DNA from: Fuerstiella marisgermanici
GTDB lineage: Bacteria; Planctomycetota; Planctomycetia; Planctomycetales; Planctomycetaceae
Assembly: GCF_001983935.1 (NCBI RefSeq)
Contig: NZ_CP017641.1
Span: 4,650,001 to 4,714,000, forward strand
Direction: 5' to 3'
Length of the DNA: 64,000 nt
Part shown: piece after piece, positions 43,798 through 53,212 of the stretch
Layout: each line of letters opens with the position of its first letter
Numbering within the stretch: position 1 is the stretch's first letter
Position numbers and translations under genes: made by a program
Notes under the pieces: generated by a model
What the model was told of the DNA's origin: nothing
Seen by the model: only the letters and a program-made list of their open reading frames with translations
Database searches by the model: none

Positions 43798-45048
43798 TTG
43801 AATCGAGCAATATCCAACCTGATCTCGCTTGCCGTCATCCTGGCGTCCGCTGCAGCGCAGTCTGCCGACTGGCCTCAATTTCTGGGACCAAACCGCAACG
43901 GCATTTCTTCCGAAACTAACCTGATCGACGCGTTTCCGGACACCGGCCCCAAAATCCTGTGGCGTAGCTCACTCGGCGTGGGCATGGCCAACGTGGCGGT
44001 GGTCAACGGAAAAGTCTTCACACTGTACCAGGACGACAGCAGTCAGTATGCCGTCGCTCTTGACGAAGAAACTGGCGATCAAGTCTGGCGCACTTCGGTA
44101 GCTCCCAAATACAACAACGGCCAGGGAAATGGTCCGCGAGCGACCCCAACCGTTCACGATGGCACGGTCTTTGTCTTTTCAGGCGAAGGCGTTCTAGCGG
44201 CGCTAAGTGCGGCCTCGGGCGATCAACTGTGGTCAGTCGACACCGTGAGCAGTCTGAAAGCGAAGCCCGCCGACTACGGTATGGCATCGTCGCCTCTGAT
44301 TGCCGGCGATGCGGTGATTGTACAGGTCGGCTCAAAACAGGGAGCCGTGGCCGCCTACAACCGGAACGACGGAAAGTTGATCTGGACGGCAGGCAGCGGC
44401 GCGGCGGGATACTCTTCGCCCGTTGTATTGACGCTGGCTGGCAAACAGCAGGTTGTCGCCTTTGTGGGAGCGTCCGTATTGGGGATCGATCCGGATTCCG
44501 GCGATCTCCTGTGGAGTTACGATTACGAAACAGAATACGCCTGCAACACGGCCAGCCCCGTTCAACTGGATAAATCGTCGTTGTTGATTTCTGCTGGTGA
44601 AAATCACGGCAGCACGATTCTGAAAATTGAATCAGCAGCAGACGGCTTTACGGCCGCCTCCGCCTGGTCGTCACTTGGCAACAGCAGCGTGTTGCGAGCC
44701 GAATGGCAGACCCCGATCTTGCACGACGGTCACCTGTTCGCGATGGACAACATCGGCAGCGCGGGACCGATTACCAATCTTGTTTGCGTGCGAATTGCCG
44801 ACGGCGAACAGGTCTGGATGAAACCTCGCTTCGGCAAGTCGAACCTGACGATGGCTGACGGCAAGCTGTTTATCAGCACAGCAAAGGGCGAGCTGGTTTT
44901 GGTGAAAGCAACCCCGTCCGGCTTCGAAGAGGTCTCGCGTGCGGAAGTGTTGCAGAAGATGACTCGCCAGGCACCAGTCATCGCGAATGGTCGCCTGTAC
45001 CTGCGAGATGACCGCGAAGTAGTATGTCTCGATGTGCGGAAGCGATAG
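43798..45048 (+). CDS. Secreted PQQ-like beta-propeller protein
   Basis: 416 residues from a TTG at 43798, chosen because GGAG lies 8 bases ahead and the signal peptide (NRAISNLISLAVILASAAAQ) starts there. The blades are typical of PQQ/BamB repeats: DWPQFLGPNRNGISSE, AVALDEETGDQVWRTSV, AALSAASGDQLWSVDTVSS, VAAYNRNDGKLIWTAGSG. The WPQFxGPxRNG opening marks the large planctomycete group of outer-membrane assembly-like propellers. No quinoprotein dehydrogenase residues were evident, so a binding or scaffold role is likely. Confidence 0.88.
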   Translation: MNRAISNLISLAVILASAAAQSADWPQFLGPNRNGISSETNLIDAFPDTGPKILWRSSLGVGMANVAVVNGKVFTLYQDDSSQYAVALDEETGDQVWRTSVAPKYNNGQGNGPRATPTVHDGTVFVFSGEGVLAALSAASGDQLWSVDTVSSLKAKPADYGMASSPLIAGDAVIVQVGSKQGAVAAYNRNDGKLIWTAGSGAAGYSSPVVLTLAGKQQVVAFVGASVLGIDPDSGDLLWSYDYETEYACNTASPVQLDKSSLLISAGENHGSTILKIESAADGFTAASAWSSLGNSSVLRAEWQTPILHDGHLFAMDNIGSAGPITNLVCVRIADGEQVWMKPRFGKSNLTMADGKLFISTAKGELVLVKATPSGFEEVSRAEVLQKMTRQAPVIANGRLYLRDDREVVCLDVRKR

Positions 45049-45163
45049 CTGTCGAAAGCCTTCATCCTTGCAACGCAGGATCACAGATCCACGCAGACGT
45101 CGCCCCGTTGAATTCCGGACAGAACAAACCGTACAAAATCCCGATCAATCGAGTGTGCTGTGC

Positions 45164-45697
45164 ATGCCCATGCCTGAAACGCCGTTTCGAAAATGGACGC
45201 TCGAACTTCGCGAGCCGCAATCGTTGGCAGCCAGCGACGCTGGAGCAATAATCCGCTGGCTTCCCGAGATATCCGTCGCAGAATACCTCCGGCTGTATAC
45301 AGGGGTCGGCGAGCCGTGGAAGTGGGTCGATCGTCGCCTTATGCCGCCGACCGAACTCGCGACATTGCTCGCAGAAAGCAATCGCCACGTTGCAACCCTG
45401 ACCACCTCGGACGGCACTGAAGTTGGTTTCACGGAACTCTGTCGACACTCGAGCGACGACTGCGAAATCGCATATTTTGGATTGTTGCCGCAATTCACCG
45501 GCAAGGGACTTGGCCGCAAATTCTTTCAAAAAGTCGTCCGCAAGGCTCAGTCCCTGACAGACGCCAACAGCCGCGTCTGGCTAACCACCTGCGAATGGGA
45601 CAGCCCGGCCGCTTTGCCGTTTTACCAACGGTCGGGGTTCCAGATAGTGAGCGAAGAGTGGCACGTCCGATGTGCTCCGCTCGACGAGTCGCTTTGA
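45164..45697 (+). CDS. GNAT N-acetyltransferase
   Basis: 177 residues from the ATG at 45164; the ATG at 45170 is an alternative. The acetyl-CoA-binding motif A is plain: IAYFGLLPQFTGKGLGRKFF, followed by a helix and VWLTTCEWDSPAALPFYQRS, where the P-F-Y-Q-R-S-G-F pattern is motif B. The acceptor is not predictable. The gene stands alone between the propeller and the RND exporter. Confidence 0.88.
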   Translation: MPMPETPFRKWTLELREPQSLAASDAGAIIRWLPEISVAEYLRLYTGVGEPWKWVDRRLMPPTELATLLAESNRHVATLTTSDGTEVGFTELCRHSSDDCEIAYFGLLPQFTGKGLGRKFFQKVVRKAQSLTDANSRVWLTTCEWDSPAALPFYQRSGFQIVSEEWHVRCAPLDESL

Positions 45698-45864
45698 TTA
45701 TGCACGACCTTGTTCCACGCAAGCGGCAGGCCGAACACTGTTTATGCCCGGCATTCGGCAGGTCGCGTTTTTGTCGCTCATCTCCTGCGCCCAATGGACG
45801 CGACGCCAGCGTATTGCTTTAGGCTCGCTCACAACGCCAATGCTCACCGGTGCTAAACGGCTGG

Positions 45865-48800
45865 CTAAGCGGCCGCCTGCTGTTGTTGGCGACGGCGTTC
45901 TTTACGAGACAGGCGGCGGCCTTCGCTGTCCGTCCCATCCGAATCGCCGTCCGAATCGTCGCTGGCTTCCGCCTTGCGTTTCTTCGGCAGTCGAATGACG
46001 ACAGGTTCAAATGACGCTGGCTGGTACTTCGCCACCAGCACTAGCATCGGCGGCACAAGAATAAGCGCCACGGCCAGACAGCAGGCGACACCGATGGCCA
46101 GCACAATCCCGACGGACTTCAGTCCCTGATGAGCAGAAATCATCAGACTACCGAAGCCAACAATTGACGTCAGCGACGTTAAGAAGACTCCGTTCATGGT
46201 GTCGCCGGACGGCCGATATTCTTTCTTTCCCGCCATCAATTGACGCCGGTAATCGTGAACCATGTGAACGCCGTCGTCCACGCCGATTCCCAGCACCAAC
46301 GGCAGCACGATCAAATTGATCGGATTAAAGTCAACGTTCAGAATCGCCATTATGCCCAACAGCATCAGTCCGCCGCCGATGGGTGGCACCAAAGCGATAA
46401 AGGTGTCTCGCAGATTGCGGAAATCGAACACCGTGGCCACGAACGCAACCATACCAAGATAGATCGCAACCAGCATATTCGGGTTGAGATCGCCGTGCCG
46501 TTGAATGCTGGTATAGCCGATAAATCCAACGATCAGCAGCGGCGGAATCACAGTCAACAGCTTCTGGCCGGGTCGCAGGAAATCAAAGAGTAGAAACAGT
46601 GCGATCGCGGCCAGTGAGTAGACGGCAATCGTTTTGTAGCAAGCCTTCATTTTGACGGCGGAATCGTAATTCTGCACTGGCACGCCGGTCACGTCCGGAG
46701 CGACCGTGCGAATGTCTCGCACGAACGACGCCAGAGCCACTTCATTCCAGACTTCTTCTTTGGGGAAAATCTTCACCAGCCAAAGCTGGCGTTCCCCGTC
46801 GACTCGCAGATAGCGATTGCGCCAGGCTTCCGGAAGGTCTTCCAGGCCAACGGGCTCAAGTGATGTCGCGGTGGCGACCTGTCCGAATTCTTTCAGCAGC
46901 GAACCTACCATCATGTCCTGATAGGCATCGATGACCTGAGCCTGTTTGTTAGTGGGTAGCGATGCGAACTTGTTCAGGAACTCGTCCAGGCGTTCGGCCG
47001 CTTTGTGCGCCTTCAAGTCGCTGGACGCAGACAGCGTTTTGTATAGTCGATCGAGACTAACCCCAACGACTTCCGGATTCGACGCCGCAAACGTTGGTGT
47101 GCGAGTCGGCATGTTCTGAAGTTTGGTCTTCAGCTGACCAATCAGTTGCTGCTGACCTGCACTCGCCTGCTGCGGAATGCGGCTGGAAAGTTCGGTAACT
47201 CGAGCAACCGTAGGCAGCGCCAGAAGCTTGGCTCGCAGTGCATCGGTTTCCGCTTGAGTTTCGGCGATCGCTACGGCGTAAAGCAACGATTCGTCAGACG
47301 CAGCCAGAGTCCGTTCGGCCTGTACGGAATCCAGAGTATGGTCCTGCAGCTTCAGTAGATTCGAATCATAAGCAACGTTAAACGACACCGAACCGTCTTC
47401 GTAGTTCACCGCGTTCCATGCGACTGCCACGATACCAATCACTGCGACCGCAATGGCCGTGATGGGAAAGCCGGACACAGCCGAACGCCAGAAATCACCC
47501 GAAATCGGAACCGGCAGTTCATCAATTTCAACGTGTTCGTCCGACAGCGCAATCAGCGCGGGCAGAAACGTAAACGTCATCAACGCGCAGATCAGAATTC
47601 CGCCCGCGGCGATGATTCCAAGTTCGGCCAGTCCGGGATAGCCTGTTAGAGCTGCACTGGCGAAAGCGATCGCGGTGGTCAGAGCCGACGTTAGAATTCC
47701 GGTCCCGACGGACTGCCCCGTCAACACCAGCGATTCGTCCATCTCGTACAGTTCCTGCCGTAAGAACAGATACCTTGTGACGAAGTGGATTCCAAAGTCG
47801 ACGCCCAGCCCGATCATGATCGCGGCAAAACAGATGCTTAGAATATTCAGATGGCCGACAGCCAGAGTTGCGACACCAAATGTCACGGCCAGGGCGTTAA
47901 CGAGCATGATCAGCACCAGCATCGGATGCCGCATGCCCTTCAGCCCGAACGACAGCAACAGGCCAACGGCGATGAAGGCAATTAACGCCGCGTTGATCAT
48001 GTCACGACCAGAACGCCGCAGTTCGTCGTGTTCCAGAACCGGAATACCAGTGAGCGACAGCTTCAAATCGGGAGCGACAGCGCCGTATTCTTCTTCCAGT
48101 TCTGCCAGATGTTCTCGCAGTCGAACCAGCGATCGTGAATTCGCGTCGAGACCTTTTTTGTCAGGTACCGGATGCACATGCAGCATGCCAACGCTGCGGT
48201 TGCTGTTCATCAAATACGCAAGGTCTGCATCCTGAGCCGAATGCTCAATTTCTGTGGACACAATATCCGGCCACGGCGAACGAAAGCCCTGAGTGTTGAC
48301 TCGAACATCATCCTGACCGACGTCCAGAAAACCACTCAGACTGGTCGCCAAACGTTCGGCATAAGCAACCGCTCCGGTCGCGTTGGTTTGTTTTTGAGTG
48401 GCGGATGCAATTTGAGTATCAAGCTGTCCGGCCAGCCGTTCGACTCGCAACAGGTCCCACTGCTGGTTCGACAGCACAGGCGTGAACTGGTCGACTCGGC
48501 GAATGGCCGCCTGCAATTCGGTTTCAGACAAATACTGCAGGGCCTTGCGGCGCAGATCGGATTGATCGATTTTGAACAGGACGTTCGAAAAATATTCGGG
48601 TTCGCGAATAAGGCGTTCGCCCAATTGGTCCAGCACCGTCTGCAGCAGCGCTGCGTTGGGTACATCCGTTTGAGCAACCACAACCAGATCGGATCCGCCG
48701 CCGAAGGATTCTGCGTAGTCGTCCCACGCTTTTTCCGGGGCCAACAGATCGGATCGACTGGTGCGCAATTTTAAATCGGAGACAGTCACACCGACTCCGG

Positions 48801-48918
48801 CGCAGCCGACCAGCACCATCATCCACAGCGCCAGCCGTGGCCGCCGCGCGCCGAAGCCCACAACGCTGCCCAGCAGGCGCGACAGGAATCCAATCGGTTT
48901 GTCACCGTCAGAGGCCAC
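45865..48918 (-). CDS. MMPL/RND-family exporter with sterol-sensing-type domains
   Basis: 1017 residues from a GTG at 48918. The N-terminal membrane helix (ALWMMVLVGCAGVGVTVSDL) is followed by a large periplasmic loop and then two sets of about five helices, the layout of MMPL/HpnN transporters. Signature segments include GLGVDFGIHFVTRYLFLRQE in the first set and VLGIGVDDGVHMVHDYRRQL in the second (the G-x-D-D-x-x-x-H relay). The C-terminus is highly charged. Lipid or hopanoid export is the typical role; the substrate here is unknown. Confidence 0.92.
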   Translation of the reverse strand: MASDGDKPIGFLSRLLGSVVGFGARRPRLALWMMVLVGCAGVGVTVSDLKLRTSRSDLLAPEKAWDDYAESFGGGSDLVVVAQTDVPNAALLQTVLDQLGERLIREPEYFSNVLFKIDQSDLRRKALQYLSETELQAAIRRVDQFTPVLSNQQWDLLRVERLAGQLDTQIASATQKQTNATGAVAYAERLATSLSGFLDVGQDDVRVNTQGFRSPWPDIVSTEIEHSAQDADLAYLMNSNRSVGMLHVHPVPDKKGLDANSRSLVRLREHLAELEEEYGAVAPDLKLSLTGIPVLEHDELRRSGRDMINAALIAFIAVGLLLSFGLKGMRHPMLVLIMLVNALAVTFGVATLAVGHLNILSICFAAIMIGLGVDFGIHFVTRYLFLRQELYEMDESLVLTGQSVGTGILTSALTTAIAFASAALTGYPGLAELGIIAAGGILICALMTFTFLPALIALSDEHVEIDELPVPISGDFWRSAVSGFPITAIAVAVIGIVAVAWNAVNYEDGSVSFNVAYDSNLLKLQDHTLDSVQAERTLAASDESLLYAVAIAETQAETDALRAKLLALPTVARVTELSSRIPQQASAGQQQLIGQLKTKLQNMPTRTPTFAASNPEVVGVSLDRLYKTLSASSDLKAHKAAERLDEFLNKFASLPTNKQAQVIDAYQDMMVGSLLKEFGQVATATSLEPVGLEDLPEAWRNRYLRVDGERQLWLVKIFPKEEVWNEVALASFVRDIRTVAPDVTGVPVQNYDSAVKMKACYKTIAVYSLAAIALFLLFDFLRPGQKLLTVIPPLLIVGFIGYTSIQRHGDLNPNMLVAIYLGMVAFVATVFDFRNLRDTFIALVPPIGGGLMLLGIMAILNVDFNPINLIVLPLVLGIGVDDGVHMVHDYRRQLMAGKKEYRPSGDTMNGVFLTSLTSIVGFGSLMISAHQGLKSVGIVLAIGVACCLAVALILVPPMLVLVAKYQPASFEPVVIRLPKKRKAEASDDSDGDSDGTDSEGRRLSRKERRRQQQQAAA

Positions 48919-49196
48919 GAGTTCGACCGATCTTTGATCAGAGTGCTGTGTGTCGCCTTAACAGTTGGCGATCCCGCGATTTCCTGCCTCCCGGCAGCGC
49001 AACAGGCGCTAGGGAAGGGCAGGTACTCGATGTGATCGTCACGATCAGACCGATTCCTACAGGCGATCTCTAAACGCCGCTGGTGTGGCAGGAACGCGCC
49101 GCAAGCTGACCGGCGGATTCTGCCAGATTTCCCTGGCTGGATCGCGAAGCCGCGATGAGCGGAGCAGAGATAGGTGAAGCAGCGAATTCAAAGCCG

Positions 49197-50465
49197 CTAT
49201 GCCGTGGGTTTGGCCGATTCGCCCGAACTATGAAATACGGCGGTCGCCATTTTCAGAAGCACCGTCAGCACCATGAAGCCGAACGCCCAAATACCGGCGC
49301 TGACTTTCCATTCGGTAAGGCTGGGTGTGTACTCGACAATCTCATGCAGCGTGCTGGGAATGAACCCTGGCACGATCAAGCCCATTCCCTTTTCAATCCA
49401 GATGCCGACAATGCACAGTACGCACGCGGCAATGCGGATCGAACCTCGTTCCAGCGCCGCCGGCAGAAAGAAAAAGACCGTGCCGATAAGGTTGCAGATG
49501 ATCGCTGTCCACATCCACGGAACAAGGCCATGGTGACCGTGCAGGCCGAAGAACAGGTAGTGAGCCGACGCGCCGTGTGCTCCACCGGTGTAGAACATCG
49601 TAAAGATTTCGCTGGCCAGCATCACAAGATTGATCGTCATCGACACGCGAATGATCTGTATCAGAGTGTTCGCCGCACTCACTGGTGCCGTGTAGCCGGT
49701 TGTGACACGCAGGATTCTCATCACCAGAATGATGAAGGCGGGCCCGCTGACAAAGGCTGATGCCAAAAACCGAGGAGCCAGCAGCGCCGTATTCCAAAAC
49801 GGGCGACCGCCCAGGCCGCAATACAGAAACGCGGTGACCGTGTGAATGCTGATCGCCCACGCGATGGAAAGAAACACGAACGGCACATACCACTTTGGAT
49901 TGGGACGACGTCCCAGAAACTGCATGTAAAGCAGGTAGCCGACGATGTGCAGGTTGATCAGCAGATAGCCGTTCAGCACAAGGACGTCCCACGTCAGCAT
50001 AGACACGGGAAAGTTCACTCGCCCGATATAGGGTAGAAGGTGCCAGAATCTGTCAGGTCGACCAAGGTCCACCAGGACGCTCAATGTACACATGATGATC
50101 GCAGCGATGGCCACAATCTCACCGAAGATCACCACCTTGTGCATCTCTTCGTCATCGTACAGATACGCCGGAATCACCATCATAACGCCGCCCGCTGCCA
50201 GCCCCACGAAGAACGTAAAGTTGGCAATGTACAGTCCCCAACTGACGTGATCCGTCATGTTGGTGACGATCATTCCGTCTGCCACCTGCACGGCCCATGC
50301 GTTGGCCCCGACCAGCGCGATCGCCGTCAGCACAAACATCCACAGATAGAAGCCGACGCCGCCGTTGGTCGCTTCGCCGAGTCCCCACCAAATGAATCTT
50401 GGGTAACTGCGCACGAGATCTTCCGGAGCGTCACTGGCGATTGCGTCAGGAGTGGTGGTGGACAT
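49197..50465 (-). CDS. NrfD-family membrane quinol-oxidising subunit
   Basis: 422 residues with eight to ten helices. NrfD-type proteins exchange electrons between quinols and FeS partners. Family segments include SWGLYIANFTFFVGLAAGGV, LVDLGRPDRFWHLLPYIGRV, HTVTAFLYCGLGGRPFWNTA and WKVSAGIWAFGFMVLTVLL. The gene follows the FeS protein by 8 bases, so they likely form one complex. With the tetrahaem cytochrome and NapA across the divergent region, it could channel quinol electrons to nitrate reduction. Confidence 0.92.
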   Translation of the reverse strand: MSTTTPDAIASDAPEDLVRSYPRFIWWGLGEATNGGVGFYLWMFVLTAIALVGANAWAVQVADGMIVTNMTDHVSWGLYIANFTFFVGLAAGGVMMVIPAYLYDDEEMHKVVIFGEIVAIAAIIMCTLSVLVDLGRPDRFWHLLPYIGRVNFPVSMLTWDVLVLNGYLLINLHIVGYLLYMQFLGRRPNPKWYVPFVFLSIAWAISIHTVTAFLYCGLGGRPFWNTALLAPRFLASAFVSGPAFIILVMRILRVTTGYTAPVSAANTLIQIIRVSMTINLVMLASEIFTMFYTGGAHGASAHYLFFGLHGHHGLVPWMWTAIICNLIGTVFFFLPAALERGSIRIAACVLCIVGIWIEKGMGLIVPGFIPSTLHEIVEYTPSLTEWKVSAGIWAFGFMVLTVLLKMATAVFHSSGESAKPTA

Positions 50466-50473
50466 TGTTCGGC

Positions 50474-51424
50474 TTAGTCAAAAAAGTAGAAGAAGCTCGG
50501 CTGTGTCCCCAGCTCTTCTTTTAACACAAAGACACGTTTGTTCTTCAGCACGTAGTTGATGTCGGAATCCGGATCATTCATGTCACCGAAGACGCGCGCG
50601 CCGGTCGGACACGCTTCCAGGCAAGCGGGAGCTCGACCTTCGCGAGTTCGGTGCAGGCAGTAGTGACACTTTTCCATCGTGCCCTGCGGCCGCACTCGAT
50701 TGGATAGGTATCCCTGATCCGGGTTGACTTCCTCCGCCGGGATTTCCGGCTGTTCCCAGTTGAACCGCCTTGCGTGGTACGGACACGCCGCTTCGCAGTA
50801 ACGACAGCCGATGCACCAGTTGTAATCCACCACCACGATGCCGTCGTCTTCCTTCCACGTGGCTTCGACCGGACACACTGTCACGCACGGAGGATTGTCG
50901 CATTGCTGGCACTGCACCGGCATGTAGAACTTGTCGTCCTGGGGCACGGTGTGATCGTACGTCGTAGAGCCTTGCTCCATGTCCATCGAACCTTTGGACA
51001 TTTCCAGCACTCGAATGTATGACTGGTCGACTCCACGATGATGATTATTTTCTTTGTTGCACGCTTCCATGCACGCGCCGTTGCCATTGCATTTGCTGAG
51101 ATTAATAGCGTAGCCAAACTTCACGCCGGGGATGGCTTCCGGATCGGAGATGGTGACGTCGGCTCCGTAGTCTTCTTTGGTTTCCGCTTCCAGACGAGCG
51201 AACACCTTTGCTTTGTCGTCGTCGGTCAGCTCTTTGTAATGCTGCTGCAAGAACTCATCGACGGACACGTTTTCCGGAATCACCATCAATGGTGACACCG
51301 CTTTCCCGAACGCCGCCAGCCCCAGCGCAGCGCCGGCCGCCTTGAGTGCCGTTCGTCGCGACGAAGGTTGGTCAAGGATCGGCAACAGGGGTTCGTTGGA
51401 AGGGTTGTTGGGGTGGCTGGTCAT
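50474..51424 (-). CDS. Tat-exported 4Fe-4S ferredoxin-type subunit
   Basis: 316 residues from the ATG at 51424; a longer frame is non-coding in look. The Tat signal is SSRRTALKAAGAALGLAAFG. Four cluster motifs appear: CNGNGACMEACNKEN, CQQCDNPPCVTVCP, CIGCRYCEAACPYHARRF and CHYCLHRTREGRAPACLEAC. This is the layout of DsrO/PsrB/NrfC subunits, periplasmic electron carriers paired with NrfD. The Tyr-rich C-terminus (PSFFYFFD) ends just before the NrfD gene. Confidence 0.93.
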   Translation of the reverse strand: MTSHPNNPSNEPLLPILDQPSSRRTALKAAGAALGLAAFGKAVSPLMVIPENVSVDEFLQQHYKELTDDDKAKVFARLEAETKEDYGADVTISDPEAIPGVKFGYAINLSKCNGNGACMEACNKENNHHRGVDQSYIRVLEMSKGSMDMEQGSTTYDHTVPQDDKFYMPVQCQQCDNPPCVTVCPVEATWKEDDGIVVVDYNWCIGCRYCEAACPYHARRFNWEQPEIPAEEVNPDQGYLSNRVRPQGTMEKCHYCLHRTREGRAPACLEACPTGARVFGDMNDPDSDINYVLKNKRVFVLKEELGTQPSFFYFFD

Positions 51425-51562
51425 CGATGTTTCTTCATGGAACTTTGAAAAAGTGAAATTGACAATTTGCAAGTTCAAAATGACGGCGGCGAACTGTGAC
51501 GGCACCACAATTGGCAATTTCAATTTCTCACTTTGACCTCTTCAAAACTCACTCTCCTCCTG

Positions 51563-52339
51563 TCAGTGTGGCTTCTCCAGGAAACGATCTCTTGGCTTAA
51601 ACGTTGGTTGCATCTTCGGAAACTGTGGTGAATGGGGATTGTGACAATCGACACAGTTGTTTTTCTCTCGCGGGCCCCACGCCAAATTCCAGTGGCCAGT
51701 CATCCCACCGTGCACGTTGTGCTCGTAGTCACGCATCTGAGGGCCGTGGCACTGACCACACAACGTCATGACGTCGGAAAATTCGATTCGACTACCGTCA
51801 GCAAGTTTCAAAGCGTCATAGTCTTCGGCGTTGTGGCACGACAGGCAGCTGATTTTCCCGTGGTCGAACTTCATCGCCCCATGAAACTCATTCAGGTCAG
51901 CAACCGATTTGTTCGCGAAGTTTGGCGTTCTGGTGGCATGGCATGTCGAACATGAAACCGTTACTGCGTTTCCGTGCGGATCTGTCACACCAGTAATCAC
52001 TTCGGGCGGGCCCGATGGTTTACGAATTCTTACGGCGTGCACGATTGCCGATGCCGACGACTCAGTGCCATTCCGCGGCTTTCCGGTAGCTTGGGCCCCG
52101 CTTGAAGCAGCAATGTTCTGAGTTGCCGAATCGACGGACGACTCGCTCAGCGTTGAGCCATTCGTCGGGCCGCCGGAACCGACTTGAGCGGCAACGAAGA
52201 AGCTGACTGTGCCCAACACGCATACAGCCAGCGTAAACCCACCGTTGATTGAACCAGCGCGTCCCGGCGGACCTGCAGCGAACCTCGCTGACCTGTCGCC
52301 GTGGCACAGGCGTTGCGGACGATGAAGGCTGTTTCCCAC
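51563..52339 (-). CDS. Tetrahaem c-type cytochrome, membrane-anchored
   Basis: About 258 residues if the GTG at 52339 is used; the start is uncertain because the frame remains open into the Rrf2 gene. A hydrophobic anchor (GGFTLAVCVLGTVSFFVAAQ) is followed by an acidic/Ser-rich linker and four CxxCH sites: CSTCH, CLSCH, CGQCH and CVDCH. It likely carries electrons in the periplasm. It follows Rrf2 and precedes the FeS and NrfD genes, so it should belong to the same quinol-oxidising complex. Confidence 0.82.
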   Translation of the reverse strand: MGNSLHRPQRLCHGDRSARFAAGPPGRAGSINGGFTLAVCVLGTVSFFVAAQVGSGGPTNGSTLSESSVDSATQNIAASSGAQATGKPRNGTESSASAIVHAVRIRKPSGPPEVITGVTDPHGNAVTVSCSTCHATRTPNFANKSVADLNEFHGAMKFDHGKISCLSCHNAEDYDALKLADGSRIEFSDVMTLCGQCHGPQMRDYEHNVHGGMTGHWNLAWGPREKNNCVDCHNPHSPQFPKMQPTFKPRDRFLEKPH

Positions 52340-52374
52340 GAGTCCGAACCGTCCACAACGAAAGGGAAGCTGCT

Positions 52375-52812
52375 CTAGCTGGCGGGTCGTTTTTGGGGGA
52401 AGTCGCACGTCTTTGAACGCTTTCGGCCGGGGATCAAATCTGAGATTGTGGCACTGTGAAATGCTTCTTCCACCAGGCGACTCGCGTCGTCCAGCAGCTT
52501 GTGCAAAGGACAAAGTTTTTCGTGTTCTGAGATCCCCAGCGGACACTCCGTGATCCGAGGAATTGCATCAACGGCCCGAACAACCTCCAACGCTGTCATC
52601 ACGTCTGGCGATTTCGTCAGCCGATACCCTCCGCCCGGTCCGGGCCGAGATTCAACCAGTCTTGCCGTAACGAGTTCGTTAAGGACTTTCAGAAGGTAAT
52701 CCACTGGCACAAGTGTCGCCTCAGCAATTTCCATTCGCCCGACGAAGTCATGATGCTGACTTCCCAGATGAACGGCGGCTCGCAGAGCGTACTTGGCTGT
52801 TGACGAGATCAT
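52375..52812 (-). CDS. Rrf2-family transcriptional regulator
   Basis: 145 residues. The winged helix is typical (STAKYALRAAVHLGSQHH, EIAEATLVPVDYLLKVLNEL, RPGPGGGYRLTK). Cys90 and Cys101 lie in ECPLGISEHEKLCPLH, where other Rrf2 proteins hold an Fe-S cluster with three Cys; here only two are present, with nearby His and Glu residues that could serve as ligands. It may sense nitric oxide, redox state or iron. The start lies 11 bases from a perfect palindrome, so autoregulation is likely. Confidence 0.92.
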   Translation of the reverse strand: MISSTAKYALRAAVHLGSQHHDFVGRMEIAEATLVPVDYLLKVLNELVTARLVESRPGPGGGYRLTKSPDVMTALEVVRAVDAIPRITECPLGISEHEKLCPLHKLLDDASRLVEEAFHSATISDLIPGRKRSKTCDFPQKRPAS

Positions 52813-52822
52813 GTTAGTAATA

Positions 52823-52840
52823 GTAGACTTTGTTGTCTAC
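52823..52840. promoter_or_regulatory. Palindromic operator between rrf2 and napD
   Basis: GTAGAC-N6-GTCTAC, a perfect inverted repeat with 6-base arms, centred about 20 bases from the Rrf2 start and 130 bases before napD. A further half-site-like GTCTA occurs at 52851-52855. Position and symmetry fit a dimeric Rrf2 operator governing both divergent transcripts. Confidence 0.6.
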
Positions 52841-52961
52841 ATTTCCTGAAGTCTATTTTTGGGGCGATGCGTTCACGGCAGAAAACATCCAACGTGATGA
52901 AGATTAACAATCCGCAACTCCACCAAACAGAGCAACTGACATCACCATGTGAGACACGCTT

Positions 52962-53207
52962 ATGATTGCAAGTGTGGTAGCGACTCTGGATCAGGATCCC
53001 GCCCAGCGAACTCAGTTTCTGGCGAACGTCACAAACCGCGCAGAACTGGAGGTGGGAGAAACGAACTCAGACAGCAGCCGAATCCCGATGACAATCGATG
53101 TGAAGAACCGGCACCAAATGGAAGACTCAACAGAATGGCTGCGAACTCAGCCCGGTGTGCTCATGGTGGACGTTGTGTTTGTGCACTTTGAAGAAGAAAC
53201 GCGTTGA
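52962..53207 (+). CDS. napD: NapD-like chaperone for the nitrate reductase
   Basis: 81 residues, the size of NapD, which binds the Tat signal of NapA and checks its cofactor. The ferredoxin-like beta-alpha-beta fold is indicated by ASVVATLDQDPAQRTQFLAN and, near the end, WLRTQPGVLMVDVVFVHFE. It is directly upstream of napA, with the stop six bases ahead of the napA ATG. Sequence identity to classic NapD is not obvious; the call relies on fold pattern and context. Confidence 0.78.
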   Translation: MIASVVATLDQDPAQRTQFLANVTNRAELEVGETNSDSSRIPMTIDVKNRHQMEDSTEWLRTQPGVLMVDVVFVHFEEETR

Positions 53208-53212
53208 ACCAA

